64,000 nucleotides of DNA from Azophilus sp965200465 (GTDB lineage Bacteria; Pseudomonadota; Gammaproteobacteria; Pseudomonadales; Azotimanducaceae): NCBI GenBank assembly GCA_965200465.1, contig OZ241358.1, positions 1,302,001 to 1,366,000 of the forward strand. Direction: 5' to 3'. This document shows positions 42,607 to 50,702 of the stretch, piece after piece (the stretch's first letter is position 1; each line of letters starts with the position of its first letter). The notes under the pieces are model-generated. The model was not told where the DNA came from. It was given only the letters and a program-made list of their open reading frames with translations, and searched no databases. Position numbers and translations under genes: made by a program.

Positions 42607-44427
42607 ATGTGCACTGACGGGCAGCTCATCGACGGCTGCGCCACCATCCCGGCGCTGTTCTGGAAGCGGGTGACGGACTGGGGCGACCGCGTGGCCCTGC
42701 GCGAAAAGGACTTCGGCATCTGGAACGAATGCAGCTGGGCCCACTACGGCGAGCAGGCCCGCTTGGTGGGCTTGGGGCTGAAGTCCTTAGGCCTTGAGCG
42801 GGGCGACGTCTGCTCCATCGCCGGCGAGGTCTGCAAGGAGTGGCTGTTCGCGGACCTGGGCGTCAACTGCGTCGGCGGCGTCTCCAACGGCGTCTATCCC
42901 ACGGATTCGCCGGAGCAGGTGGCCTATCTAGTGGAGGACAGCGGCACCAAGTTCTACTTCGCCGAGGACGAGGAGCAGTTGGACAAGGTGCTGGAGGTGC
43001 GCGACCGCCTGCCCACCTTGAAAAAAATCATCATCTTCGACATGGAGGGCCTGCGCAACTTCCGCGACGACCAGTGCATCAGCTACGAGCGGCTGACCGC
43101 CTTGGGCGCCGAATACGGCAAGGCCCATCCCGACGCTTGGCGGCGGGAGATGGACGCCGCCGAGCCGGATGACCTGATGATCCTCACCTACACCTCCGGC
43201 ACCACCGGCCCGCCCAAGGGCGCCATGATCAGCCAGCGCAACATGCTGTTCATGATGCGCAACCTGCAGCGGATCTACGGCGTTTACGAGACGGACGAGC
43301 AACTCGGCTTCCTGCCCTTGGCCCATGTGGCTGGGCGCATGTTCTACACCTTCTGCGGCATCGAGTCCGGCTGCGTGGTCAACTTGGTGGAGGCGCCGGA
43401 AACCTTCGTGCAGGACCTGCAGGAGGTGGCCCCCACGGTGGCCTTCGCCGTGCCCAGGGTGTGGGAGAAGCAGCACTCCACCATTGCCATCAAGCTGAAG
43501 GACGGCACCGCCTTGGGCCGCTTCGCCCACCACTTGGCGATGCGGGTCGGCTTGGCGCGGGCCGCCTACGCCAAGGCCGGCAAGCCCATCCCTTGGCCGT
43601 TGCGCTTGGCTTGCGCGGCGGCGGACTTTGCGGTGTTCAAGAACATTCGCATCTTCCTCGGCCTGCACCGCTGCCGTTGGCTTTCCACCGGCGCAGCACC
43701 CATAGCGCCGGAGTTGATCGACTGGTTTTGGGCGCTCAACCTGCCGATGTTCGAGGTCTATGGCCAAACCGAATGCACCGGCTTGGCCACCGCCAACCTG
43801 CCTGGAGAGACGCGCATCGGCAGCGTCGGCAAGGCCAACAGCGAGGTGGAGGTAAGGCTTTCCGATGAGCATGAAATCCTCATCCGCAGCGCCGGCGTCA
43901 TTAGCGGCTACTGGAACAAGCCGGAGAAGACCGCCGAGACCTTCCGCAATAGCTGGCTGCACACCGGCGACGTGGGGCGCATTGACGAGGACGGCTACCT
44001 CTATGTCGTGGACCGCATGAAGGACATCATCATCACCGCTGGCGGCAAGAACATCACGCCGAGCGAGATTGAGAACCAGCTGAAGTTCTCGCCTTACATC
44101 ACGGACGCCGTGGTGGTTGGGGACCGTCGCCCCTATCTGACTTGCCTGGTGATGATCGACCATGAAAACGTCACCAAGTTCGCCCAGGACCGGGACGTGC
44201 CCTTCACCAACTACACCAGCCTGTGCCACACCCGGGCGGTGCAGGACCTCATCGGCGGCGAAATAGAGGCGGTCAACGCCAAGTTCGCCCAGGTGGAAAC
44301 CATCAAGAAGTTCCGTCTCATCGACCAAATGCTGGACCCGGAGGACGACGAACTGACCCCCACCCAAAAGCTCAAGCGCAAGGTGGTGCATGAGAAGTAC
44401 GCCGACCTCATAGAGGCGATGTATTGA
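42607..44427 (+). CDS. AMP-dependent acyl-CoA synthetase
   Basis: A 606-residue long-chain-type acyl-CoA ligase. The AMP-binding loop LTYTSGTTGPPKGAM, the YGQTECTG motif, and the C-terminal WLHTGDVGRIDEDGYLYVVDRMKDIIITAGGKNITPSEIEN block with the catalytic lysine region are all present. It activates a carboxylic acid with ATP and CoA. Lying 90 bp behind livF in the same direction, it probably activates the acid the transporter brings in (inference). Confidence 0.92.
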   Translation: MCTDGQLIDGCATIPALFWKRVTDWGDRVALREKDFGIWNECSWAHYGEQARLVGLGLKSLGLERGDVCSIAGEVCKEWLFADLGVNCVGGVSNGVYPTDSPEQVAYLVEDSGTKFYFAEDEEQLDKVLEVRDRLPTLKKIIIFDMEGLRNFRDDQCISYERLTALGAEYGKAHPDAWRREMDAAEPDDLMILTYTSGTTGPPKGAMISQRNMLFMMRNLQRIYGVYETDEQLGFLPLAHVAGRMFYTFCGIESGCVVNLVEAPETFVQDLQEVAPTVAFAVPRVWEKQHSTIAIKLKDGTALGRFAHHLAMRVGLARAAYAKAGKPIPWPLRLACAAADFAVFKNIRIFLGLHRCRWLSTGAAPIAPELIDWFWALNLPMFEVYGQTECTGLATANLPGETRIGSVGKANSEVEVRLSDEHEILIRSAGVISGYWNKPEKTAETFRNSWLHTGDVGRIDEDGYLYVVDRMKDIIITAGGKNITPSEIENQLKFSPYITDAVVVGDRRPYLTCLVMIDHENVTKFAQDRDVPFTNYTSLCHTRAVQDLIGGEIEAVNAKFAQVETIKKFRLIDQMLDPEDDELTPTQKLKRKVVHEKYADLIEAMY

Positions 44428-44554
44428 CAGCCCCAAGGTCATTGCCAAGACCATCGCCGCGCATGGGCAACAGAGACGGTCAAATGCCGACCATTGGTTT
44501 CGTCGGCCTTCGGCTCCGGACGGCTCTGGACGCTGGGCAAAGCCTAGGCGCGCC

Positions 44555-45220
44555 ATGATCCTGTCCCATCGGCACAGGTTCATCTTCTTCGCCGTGCCGC
44601 GCACCGGCACCCATTCGGTGCGCACGGCGCTGCAGCCGCATTTGGGGGAGGGGGACTGGCAGCAGGAGACTTTGCGGCGGGATCTGGCCCTGCCGGTGCC
44701 GGCCCTGGCCCGCGTCGGGCACGGGCACCTCTCGCTAAGGCAGGCGCAGGCGCATTTGCCGGAGGAAGTCTGGGCCGGCTACTTCAAGTTCGCCTTCGTC
44801 AGGAACCCCTATGATCGCTTCGTCTCCAGCTGTGCGTTTCTGAACGCGCACAACCCCGGCTACGCCTGCAACGAACTGGCGTTCATGAAGAAGGCCCTAG
44901 GCGCGGAGGGGTTTCGCCGCCGGGTGCTGGTGCGCCCCCAAGCGGAGCTTTTGGAGGACGAGCTGGGTGCGCTCGGCATGGACTTCATCGGTCGCTACGA
45001 GTGGCTTCAGGCGTCCTTTGACGAAGCCTGCCGGCGCATCGGCCTGCCGCCGCAAGCCTTGCCGCGCAGCAACGCTTCCCGGCACGGGCACTTTGGCGGG
45101 TGTTACGATGATGAGTTGCTGGGGATGGTGACGGACTTCTACCGCAGTGACTTTGAACGGCTTGGCTATGAGGATGCGGCTGCGGTGGAAGCGCTGGCGC
45201 CCGTTGAACCTTTGCCTTGA
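44555..45220 (+). CDS. Sulfotransferase family 2 protein
   Basis: A 221-residue PAPS-dependent sulfotransferase. The 5'-phosphosulfate loop is FIFFAVPRTGTHSVRTAL near the N-terminus and the 3'-phosphate motif is FAFVRNPYDRFVSSCAF at about residues 75-91. It is short for the family but both cofactor motifs are whole. The acceptor is unknown; members act on carbohydrates. It stands between the acyl-CoA synthetase and the hydroxylase-like gene, with gaps of about 130 and 165 bp. Confidence 0.85.
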   Translation: MILSHRHRFIFFAVPRTGTHSVRTALQPHLGEGDWQQETLRRDLALPVPALARVGHGHLSLRQAQAHLPEEVWAGYFKFAFVRNPYDRFVSSCAFLNAHNPGYACNELAFMKKALGAEGFRRRVLVRPQAELLEDELGALGMDFIGRYEWLQASFDEACRRIGLPPQALPRSNASRHGHFGGCYDDELLGMVTDFYRSDFERLGYEDAAAVEALAPVEPLP

Positions 45221-45384
45221 AGGGTTCGCCCGGAGCGTCGGCGGCCCGCCGCCTTGGCGCAGGGGCCTGCAAGTGGGGACTTTGGGTGCCCGTGCATGGG
45301 GGTGTGCATTATGAGCGGGATTTCATGTTGGCCTTTTCCTTCAATGAGGTCGCACTTTTCTGAAGTGTGCCTGCGCCCGCTGTG

Positions 45385-46347
45385 ATGCGCCTTGGCAAGC
45401 CCTTCATTCGCTTGCCGTTCCGGTTTGACGCGGAGCGGCTTGCCGCCGAGGTCGGGCAGTTTGCGGAAGGGGACTGGATGCTCCATCCCAACAAGCTGCC
45501 GGGCAACTCCGCCATCGCCCTCATTTCCAGCGGCGGCGGCGACAACGATTCCTTTGAGGGAGAGAAGCGCCCCACCCCCCATCTGGCCAAGTGCCCCTAC
45601 ATGCGCCAAGTTATGGCCTGCTTCGGCGAAGTGCTTTCCCGCTCCCGCCTGATGCGGCTTGAGGCCGGGGCGGAGGTCAGCCTGCATGTGGATTTCAACT
45701 ACCACTGGTTCAGCCGGGTGCGCATCCACATCCCGGTGGTCACCAACCCGGCCGTGCTCTTCCGCTGCGGTGCGGAGCAACTGCACATGCAGGCTGGGGA
45801 ATGCTGGATTTTCGACTCTTGGTGCCGCCACCAGGTGGTGAACGGCGGCGCGGCGACGCGGGTGCATCTGGTCATCGACACCTGCGGCTCCGCAAAGTTC
45901 TGGCGCATGGTGCGGGAGGCGGAAACGCGCCCGTCGGCGGCCATCGCCGACGCCGCTGAGTTCCTGCCGTTCCAGCCGGGGCGGGATGCAGTCGTCCGCG
46001 CCGAGCAGTTCAGCAATCTGCCGGTGATGGCCCCCGGCGAATGCACGGCCCTTGTCGAAGACCTGATCGCCGACTTCTCCGCCAACCCCAACAACCCTCC
46101 CGAGCTGGCGGCCGCCTACGCCGACCTGCTGCGCGGCTTCGCCTGCGACTGGCGCGAACTCTGGCTGCTGCACGGCCACCGCCCGGAGGGCCGCCCCCAC
46201 TACCAGGCCCTCATCCAAGCCACCCGCCGCCAACTGCACCCCAACCGTCGCGCCCTGACCACCGCCAGCAACGACATCGGCGTCAACGCCGTGTTCGCCC
46301 AGCGGGTGCTGAACGCCGCCTTGGCGCCTGCGGCGCGGATGGAGTAG
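45385..46347 (+). CDS. Aspartyl/asparaginyl beta-hydroxylase-family protein
   Basis: A 320-residue cupin-fold protein of the 2-oxoglutarate/iron dioxygenase family. The metal triad is seen as HVDFNYHWFSRVRIHIPV (HxD) and GECWIFDSWCRHQVVNGG (distal His). The C-terminal third is a helical extension of unknown role. ATG 45385 begins the homology; GTG 45367 is an alternative, and neither has a strong ribosome site. Hydroxylation of a protein or peptide side chain is likely but the target is not known; the nearby sulfotransferases may be linked. Confidence 0.8.
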   Translation: MRLGKPFIRLPFRFDAERLAAEVGQFAEGDWMLHPNKLPGNSAIALISSGGGDNDSFEGEKRPTPHLAKCPYMRQVMACFGEVLSRSRLMRLEAGAEVSLHVDFNYHWFSRVRIHIPVVTNPAVLFRCGAEQLHMQAGECWIFDSWCRHQVVNGGAATRVHLVIDTCGSAKFWRMVREAETRPSAAIADAAEFLPFQPGRDAVVRAEQFSNLPVMAPGECTALVEDLIADFSANPNNPPELAAAYADLLRGFACDWRELWLLHGHRPEGRPHYQALIQATRRQLHPNRRALTTASNDIGVNAVFAQRVLNAALAPAARME

Positions 46348-46353
46348 GGAGGC

Positions 46354-46512
46354 TCACGAATCGAACACGAATTGGTCGATGTCTTTAACCCATTGAAAAA
46401 TAATGTCTTTTTGGAAAGGCAAACTAATTGGACGTGAATTAGACGTAATTGGACGTGAATTAGACGTAATTGGACGTGAATTAGACGTAATTGGACTCAA
46501 AACAAATTGCAT
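46354..46512 (-). CDS. 52-residue ORF built on a heptapeptide repeat
   Basis: ATG 46510-46512, with AGGA 4 nt upstream, opens a frame reading MQFVLS, three copies of PITSNSR, then a hydrophobic/acidic tail (PFQKDIIFQWVKDIDQFVF) before TGA at 46354. The repeat is the 21-bp DNA repeat read in this frame. It starts 25 bp after the AlbA_2 gene stop, same strand. The DNA is much AT-richer than the surroundings. Whether it is expressed is unknown. Confidence 0.35.
   Translation of the reverse strand: MQFVLSPITSNSRPITSNSRPITSNSRPISLPFQKDIIFQWVKDIDQFVFDS
46426..46496. repeat. 21-bp tandem repeat, 3.4 copies
   Basis: AATTGGACGTGAATTAGACGT is repeated perfectly at 46426, 46447 and 46468, followed by a partial AATTGGAC. 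Each unit is itself two near-copies of a 10-11 bp motif (AATTGGACGTG/AATTAGACGT). It lies between the convergent hydroxylase-like and AlbA_2 genes. Confidence 0.95.
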
Positions 46513-46537
46513 GAATTCCTAGTCTCACCGCACTAGG

Positions 46538-47938
46538 TCAACAACGTCGCCAACGGGCACCACGTCCTCGGCCTGAAGAATCGACAAGGTCCAGCACTTT
46601 TAGCACACCAAGATCCCACCTGACTTGTCGGATTGTGGCCTTATCCGCAAACCTAGCGGCAATCTCGCGCACGGGCAGTCCTTCCGGGGCTTCGTCAAGC
46701 GTTCTAAGAATCGCCTGTTGGCGCTCCGTGATATCTCTTTGAACCCGGCCAGGCGGAATGTAGCGGCGTGGGCGGAAACGCACGGTGACGCACCCGCCCG
46801 CATCCTCTATTTCCGGCGGCGGCAAATGCGACTCCGCGGCAATTTCCGCCATCCGCAAGGTCCCTCGTCCCCAGGCCTCAATTGATCCACGGCGGTAAAA
46901 CACCCGCGCAATCAAGGGGTTCCAGGGCAGCGACTCATGGGGCTCAAATAGGCTTTCCGGCGTAAACCCGAAATGCAGAGTTCCAGAAGAGGTCACCTCT
47001 AGGCGGTCGTCATAGACGCCGACGGCTACAGAACCCCCAGCAATGGCATACTCGCGGTGGCATAGTGCGTTCGCCAAGGCTTCCCGAACCGCCAGCGGCG
47101 GATACAGCGGCTCATCTATGCGCTCCATTTTGTTGGGCACCACCCGACTGGCGATGGGGTTGTTATCCCGCACAAAGGCTTCGGCGCTTGAGAGCAGCTT
47201 GAAGGCGTTTCCGTAAACTTGCCGGTTGTCAATGAACTCGGTTCGGCTTGTGCCCTTGAACCGGGCGATTCGCAGTGTGCATTGGGGGAACTCCATCGAC
47301 AACCGCTCACTGTTGCCAAACAGCACCGCAGCGGCGCGCAACAGCAACCCGTTCTTAAGAACGCCCAGCCCCCTAAGCAGGTCCGTTGGGTCGCGGGTGC
47401 TAGGTTCGTCGAGCCGCCCCCGGCGGATGGCCTCCTCCACCACGAGGCGGATTTCCCTCTCGTCCAAGTCAGTGACCGCCCAATCCGCCACGGGTTGGTT
47501 TTCCCAGCGCTGTTCCCTGTGCAGATTTTCCAGCAATAGGCTGTTGTAAGCCGCTTGGGACAGCCTTTCGTTGGTGTTGCCTACTCGGCGATAAGCCTGT
47601 CCAGCATAGGTGTAAGGCGGGTTCCGGCCACTGCTGACCGACACTACGATCACCTCGCGTCCCCGCCTAACCGGCACTCGGTCAACGGACGGAAATGCTG
47701 GCGGCTCAATGCTCCGCAGGCGTTGTGCGACAGTCTCAATGGTCTGGTCGCCCACTTCCTGCCCCAAAACGCTGCCGTTCGGCCCCGGCGTCACGCCAAA
47801 AAGCAACCGGCCACCGCGGTGGTTCAGCATGGCGCAAACCGTCCTCGCAGCGGTCTCGGTCTCCGCCGTGGTCCTCTTGAACTCCAGGACTTCGGACTCG
47901 CCAGCTCGGACCAAGTCCTGGATTTGCTCCAGTGTCAC
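46538..47938 (-). CDS. AlbA_2 (Schlafen-type) / HATPase_c_4 transcriptional regulator-like protein
   Basis: A 466-residue protein often annotated as RecG-related. The AlbA_2 domain is at residues 5-125 (ESEVLEFKRTTAETETAARTVCAMLNHRGGRLLFGV), followed by the HATPase_c_4 GHKL-type domain (AVREALANALCHREY, YDDRLEVTSSGTL, WGRGTLRMAEIA) and a C-terminal winged helix (ITERQQAILRTLDEAPEGLPVREIAARF). Such proteins occur in defence islands and as regulators; the exact role is unresolved. ATG 47938 matches the family start. Confidence 0.85.
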   Translation of the reverse strand: MTLEQIQDLVRAGESEVLEFKRTTAETETAARTVCAMLNHRGGRLLFGVTPGPNGSVLGQEVGDQTIETVAQRLRSIEPPAFPSVDRVPVRRGREVIVVSVSSGRNPPYTYAGQAYRRVGNTNERLSQAAYNSLLLENLHREQRWENQPVADWAVTDLDEREIRLVVEEAIRRGRLDEPSTRDPTDLLRGLGVLKNGLLLRAAAVLFGNSERLSMEFPQCTLRIARFKGTSRTEFIDNRQVYGNAFKLLSSAEAFVRDNNPIASRVVPNKMERIDEPLYPPLAVREALANALCHREYAIAGGSVAVGVYDDRLEVTSSGTLHFGFTPESLFEPHESLPWNPLIARVFYRRGSIEAWGRGTLRMAEIAAESHLPPPEIEDAGGCVTVRFRPRRYIPPGRVQRDITERQQAILRTLDEAPEGLPVREIAARFADKATIRQVRWDLGVLKVLDLVDSSGRGRGARWRRC

Positions 47939-48126
47939 GATGCCGCTCCAGCCCGGCGTCTTGTCGGATGTCCGATGAACTATAAAGCGCCGCTCATCTT
48001 AGCGCCACAGCCCGTAGAGGGAGGCAGGGTGAAGTCCCCCAAGCCGCTGGATGCGACGGGCAGCGTATCCGCCGGTGTCTTGAGGTGGTTCTGCACCGGC
48101 CGCTGATGGGAAATGGTTGCGGATCT

Positions 48127-48204
48127 CTAGGCGGATTTTCCGGTGCCTCGGGGGCCGAACAAGAAGATGGAGCGGGTCGGCGTCGGCAGTAATCTTGTGT
48201 ACAT
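48127..48204 (-). pseudogene. N-terminal stub of a third AAA_14 ATPase
   Basis: ATG 48202-48204 opens a 25-codon frame ending IFLFGPRGTGKSA then TAG. This is the first strand and Walker A loop of the AAA_14/DUF4143 family, cut off immediately after the P-loop. It lies in the 380-bp gap between the AlbA_2 gene and the insertion-sequence fragment. Confidence 0.55.
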
Positions 48205-48318
48205 AGGCGCCGATTTTACCGGAATTTTGGATAGCTGTGTGTCCATCGCCTAAGAGAACAGGGGTGGGTCCGGTTTCATGCACGGTTGGCTTAACCTGTT
48301 TTCCATGTTCCAGGAGGC

Positions 48319-48471
48319 ATGGAAATGACCAGCAAGAGAGGCCGCAGGAACTTCGCCAGGGAGTTCAAGGCTAGGGTGGCGAGGGACGCCATGCGCGACG
48401 TGGAGACGGTGAACGCCGTCGTCGCTCGGCACGGCGTGGACCCGTCCTTGGTCAGCCTTGGTCAGGGGACT
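48319..48471 (+). pseudogene. IS3-family OrfA N-terminal fragment
   Basis: About 50 codons of a transposase helix-turn-helix protein remain: MTSKRGRRNFAREFKARVAR then VETVNAVVARHGVDPSLVS, with AGGAGG before the ATG. The frame is broken where repeat R1 begins at about 48470; no orfB follows. Confidence 0.7.
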
Positions 48472-48518
48472 GGCGCCGGCAGGACGGGCGATCCTTATCC
48501 GGTGATTGGGGATAGGTT
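48470..48518 (-). repeat. Dispersed repeat R1, copy 3 (inverted)
   Basis: On the minus strand it reads TCCCCAATCACCGGATAAGG followed by ATCGCCC, differing from copy 2 at one of 27 bases. It directly adjoins the OrfA fragment and the 3' end of the TPR-sulfotransferase gene. Confidence 0.75.
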
Positions 48519-48535
48519 TGCCGACAACGCTCCGG

Positions 48536-50539
48536 TTAAAGGTCCGCTATGGGATACCGCGCCAGCACCTCCGGCCCTAGGGCTTCCTTCAGGGGCGCCA
48601 GCCAGGGTTCGTAGTTGCGCCACTGGTCCAGGCCGGTTTTGTAGATGGGTTGGCGCACCTGCTGGGCGCTCGGAGTGCGAACGCTGCGCTCGGTTTGATG
48701 GTAGTTCAGGCAGGCCGGCTCAAAGGGCAGGGCGCAGAAGTCGAGCAGGCGGCGCACCTGGGTCTCCAAGTCCGCCACTACATCCTCGTGCTCGACGCAC
48801 AGCACGAAGCCGGGCAGCACCGCATCCCAGTGGTCCATGAGCTTGACGTACTGACGGTAGTAGTTGCCCAGCTCGCGCAGGCCGTAGGAGAACTCCTGCC
48901 CCTCGCCGAACAGCTGCTTGAAGCCGCTGAAGCAGCAGGCCAGGGGGTGGCGGCGGGCGTTGATGACCTTGGCGTTGGGCAGGATCAACTTGATCAGCCC
49001 AATGTGGAAGAAGTTGTTGGGCATCTTGTCGATGAAGCGGGGAGCGTCACCCCGGTAGGCGCGGGTGTCGTTGATGAACTGCTCGCCGAAGCGGCGGAAG
49101 TAGCTGTCCTCCAACTCCCCTAGGATTTTGGGGTAGCGGGGCGGGGCGCCCGGCTCGCTGTCGCGCCCGCGCAGCCGCTTGGCCAAGTTTAGGATGTTGT
49201 GCAGCTCCATGGTGCCGTCGACTTGGCTGTGGGACGACAGGATTTGCTCCAGCAGCGTGGAGCCGGCCCGGGGCAGCCCGACGATGAAGATGGGGTCCGG
49301 CGCGTCGTGCCCCAAGCCCGCCTTGGCGGCGAACAGCGCCTCGGTGCAGACTTCGATTTGGCTGCTCACGCGGATTTGCAGTTGCTTGGCGCTGTGCTGG
49401 GTCTGCGGCTGCTTGAGGGTGTTGCCGCGGCTGTAGTAGCGGAAGGAGCGTTCGTATTCCGCCCGGTCCTCCCAGGCGGTGCCCAAGGCGAAGCAAAGCT
49501 GAATGCGGTCCGTTTCGCTGGTGCCGGGGGCGGACTCCACCTCTGCCATTTGCGCCATCTCCTCCTCAGTGAATACATGGGACTTGGTGTTCGCCAAGCT
49601 CCAGTAGGCGTCGCCGTGGTCCCGCTTGATTTCGTAGGACTGCCGGTACAGGGCCACGGCGCGGTCGATGTCGCCTGCGGACTTATGCACATGGGCCAAG
49701 GAGACGGGGAACAGATGATTCTTCGGGTGCCGCGCCATCAGCAGTTCGTAGCTCTTGACGGCCTCCGCGTTCTTGCCCACTCCGCTGCAGGCCGCGGCGT
49801 AGAGTGCGCGGATGCCGCCGGCGTCGTCCGGATAGTCGCGCAGCAGGCTGGCGGCCTGCTCCCAGGCTTGACCGAACTTCTGCACCCGCAGCAGGATGTT
49901 GGCGTATTGAATGCGGGCGTTGCGGTGGTTGGGGTGAAACTCCACGCAGCTTTCGAGCAGGAACTCCGCTTCGTCGAAAACCCGGTTGCGGGTGGCGATT
50001 TCGGCGAGCAGCCGCATCCCCTCCGCATGGGTCTTGTTGGAGCGCAGGAAGTGCTTGCACAGCCGCTCGGCGTCCTGCGGGCGGCCCTCGGACAGGTAGC
50101 TGATCACCGTCGCCAAGTCCGGCGGCAGCCCTTCCAGGAAGGCGATCTCCTCCTGCACGGCGTCGATGCGCTCTTGGTTGCCGCGGTCGTGGTGCAGCTT
50201 GCGCAGGCACTTCCAGCTATTAATGAGCGAAGGGTTGTGGGCGACGGCGCGCTCAAACGCGGCGCCGGCCTTGACGTATTCCTTCAGCGCAATCCGGTTG
50301 TAGCCGACCTCCTGATGGCCGCGGCCGAAATTGGGCTGGCGCTCCAATATCGTCGCCAGCGTGGCCAGCGCCTTGCGCCATCTGTGCTGATGGCGCTGCG
50401 CCACGGCCAAGGCGTACTGCGCCTCCAAGTCGTCCGGTGCGCTGCGCAGCCATTCAACCATCAACTGCTCGGCTTGCGCCGGCTGCCCGGCGCCAAGCAA
50501 CTGCTGCGCCTCCAGAACCCTCTCCGGGGTGGCGGCCAC
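48536..50539 (-). CDS. TPR-containing sulfotransferase
   Basis: A 667-residue protein. Residues 1-400 are tetratricopeptide helices (repeats such as GRGHQEVGYNRIALKEYVKAGAAFERAVAHNP). The C-terminal 270 residues are a Sulfotransfer_3 domain with the PAPS loop PIFIVGLPRAGSTLLEQILSS and RFIDKMPNNFFHIGLI; the 3'-phosphate region is KVINARRHPLACCFSGF. It probably sulfates a protein or glycan brought in by the TPR region. The stop lies next to repeat R1. Confidence 0.9.
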   Translation of the reverse strand: MAATPERVLEAQQLLGAGQPAQAEQLMVEWLRSAPDDLEAQYALAVAQRHQHRWRKALATLATILERQPNFGRGHQEVGYNRIALKEYVKAGAAFERAVAHNPSLINSWKCLRKLHHDRGNQERIDAVQEEIAFLEGLPPDLATVISYLSEGRPQDAERLCKHFLRSNKTHAEGMRLLAEIATRNRVFDEAEFLLESCVEFHPNHRNARIQYANILLRVQKFGQAWEQAASLLRDYPDDAGGIRALYAAACSGVGKNAEAVKSYELLMARHPKNHLFPVSLAHVHKSAGDIDRAVALYRQSYEIKRDHGDAYWSLANTKSHVFTEEEMAQMAEVESAPGTSETDRIQLCFALGTAWEDRAEYERSFRYYSRGNTLKQPQTQHSAKQLQIRVSSQIEVCTEALFAAKAGLGHDAPDPIFIVGLPRAGSTLLEQILSSHSQVDGTMELHNILNLAKRLRGRDSEPGAPPRYPKILGELEDSYFRRFGEQFINDTRAYRGDAPRFIDKMPNNFFHIGLIKLILPNAKVINARRHPLACCFSGFKQLFGEGQEFSYGLRELGNYYRQYVKLMDHWDAVLPGFVLCVEHEDVVADLETQVRRLLDFCALPFEPACLNYHQTERSVRTPSAQQVRQPIYKTGLDQWRNYEPWLAPLKEALGPEVLARYPIADL

Positions 50540-50652
50540 TGCTAGCCCGCGTTTCGCGCTCGGGGCATTTCCGAGCAGTGATCGGACAACTTATTGAAGG
50601 AAAAGAACATTTCGGCTTGGGAAAGTTGTGGCCAAGCTGGGCGTTGGCCATG

Positions 50653-50682
50653 CAAAAAAGGGCGAGCTTGCGCCCGCCCTTA
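50653..50682 (-). terminator. Rho-independent terminator of the TonB receptor gene
   Basis: On the minus strand AAGGGCGGGC-GCAA-GCTCGCCCTT is followed by a T-run. It begins about 20 bp after the receptor stop codon. Confidence 0.85.
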
Positions 50683-50702
50683 TCATGCCGTTGCGCCAGC
50701 GG

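Noticed and set aside
46426..46496. CRISPR-like array
   Set aside because: The 21-bp units are contiguous with no spacers and no cas genes are near.
49199..50545. 448-residue open frame antisense to the TPR-sulfotransferase
   Set aside because: Shadow frame; the minus strand has intact TPR and PAPS motifs.
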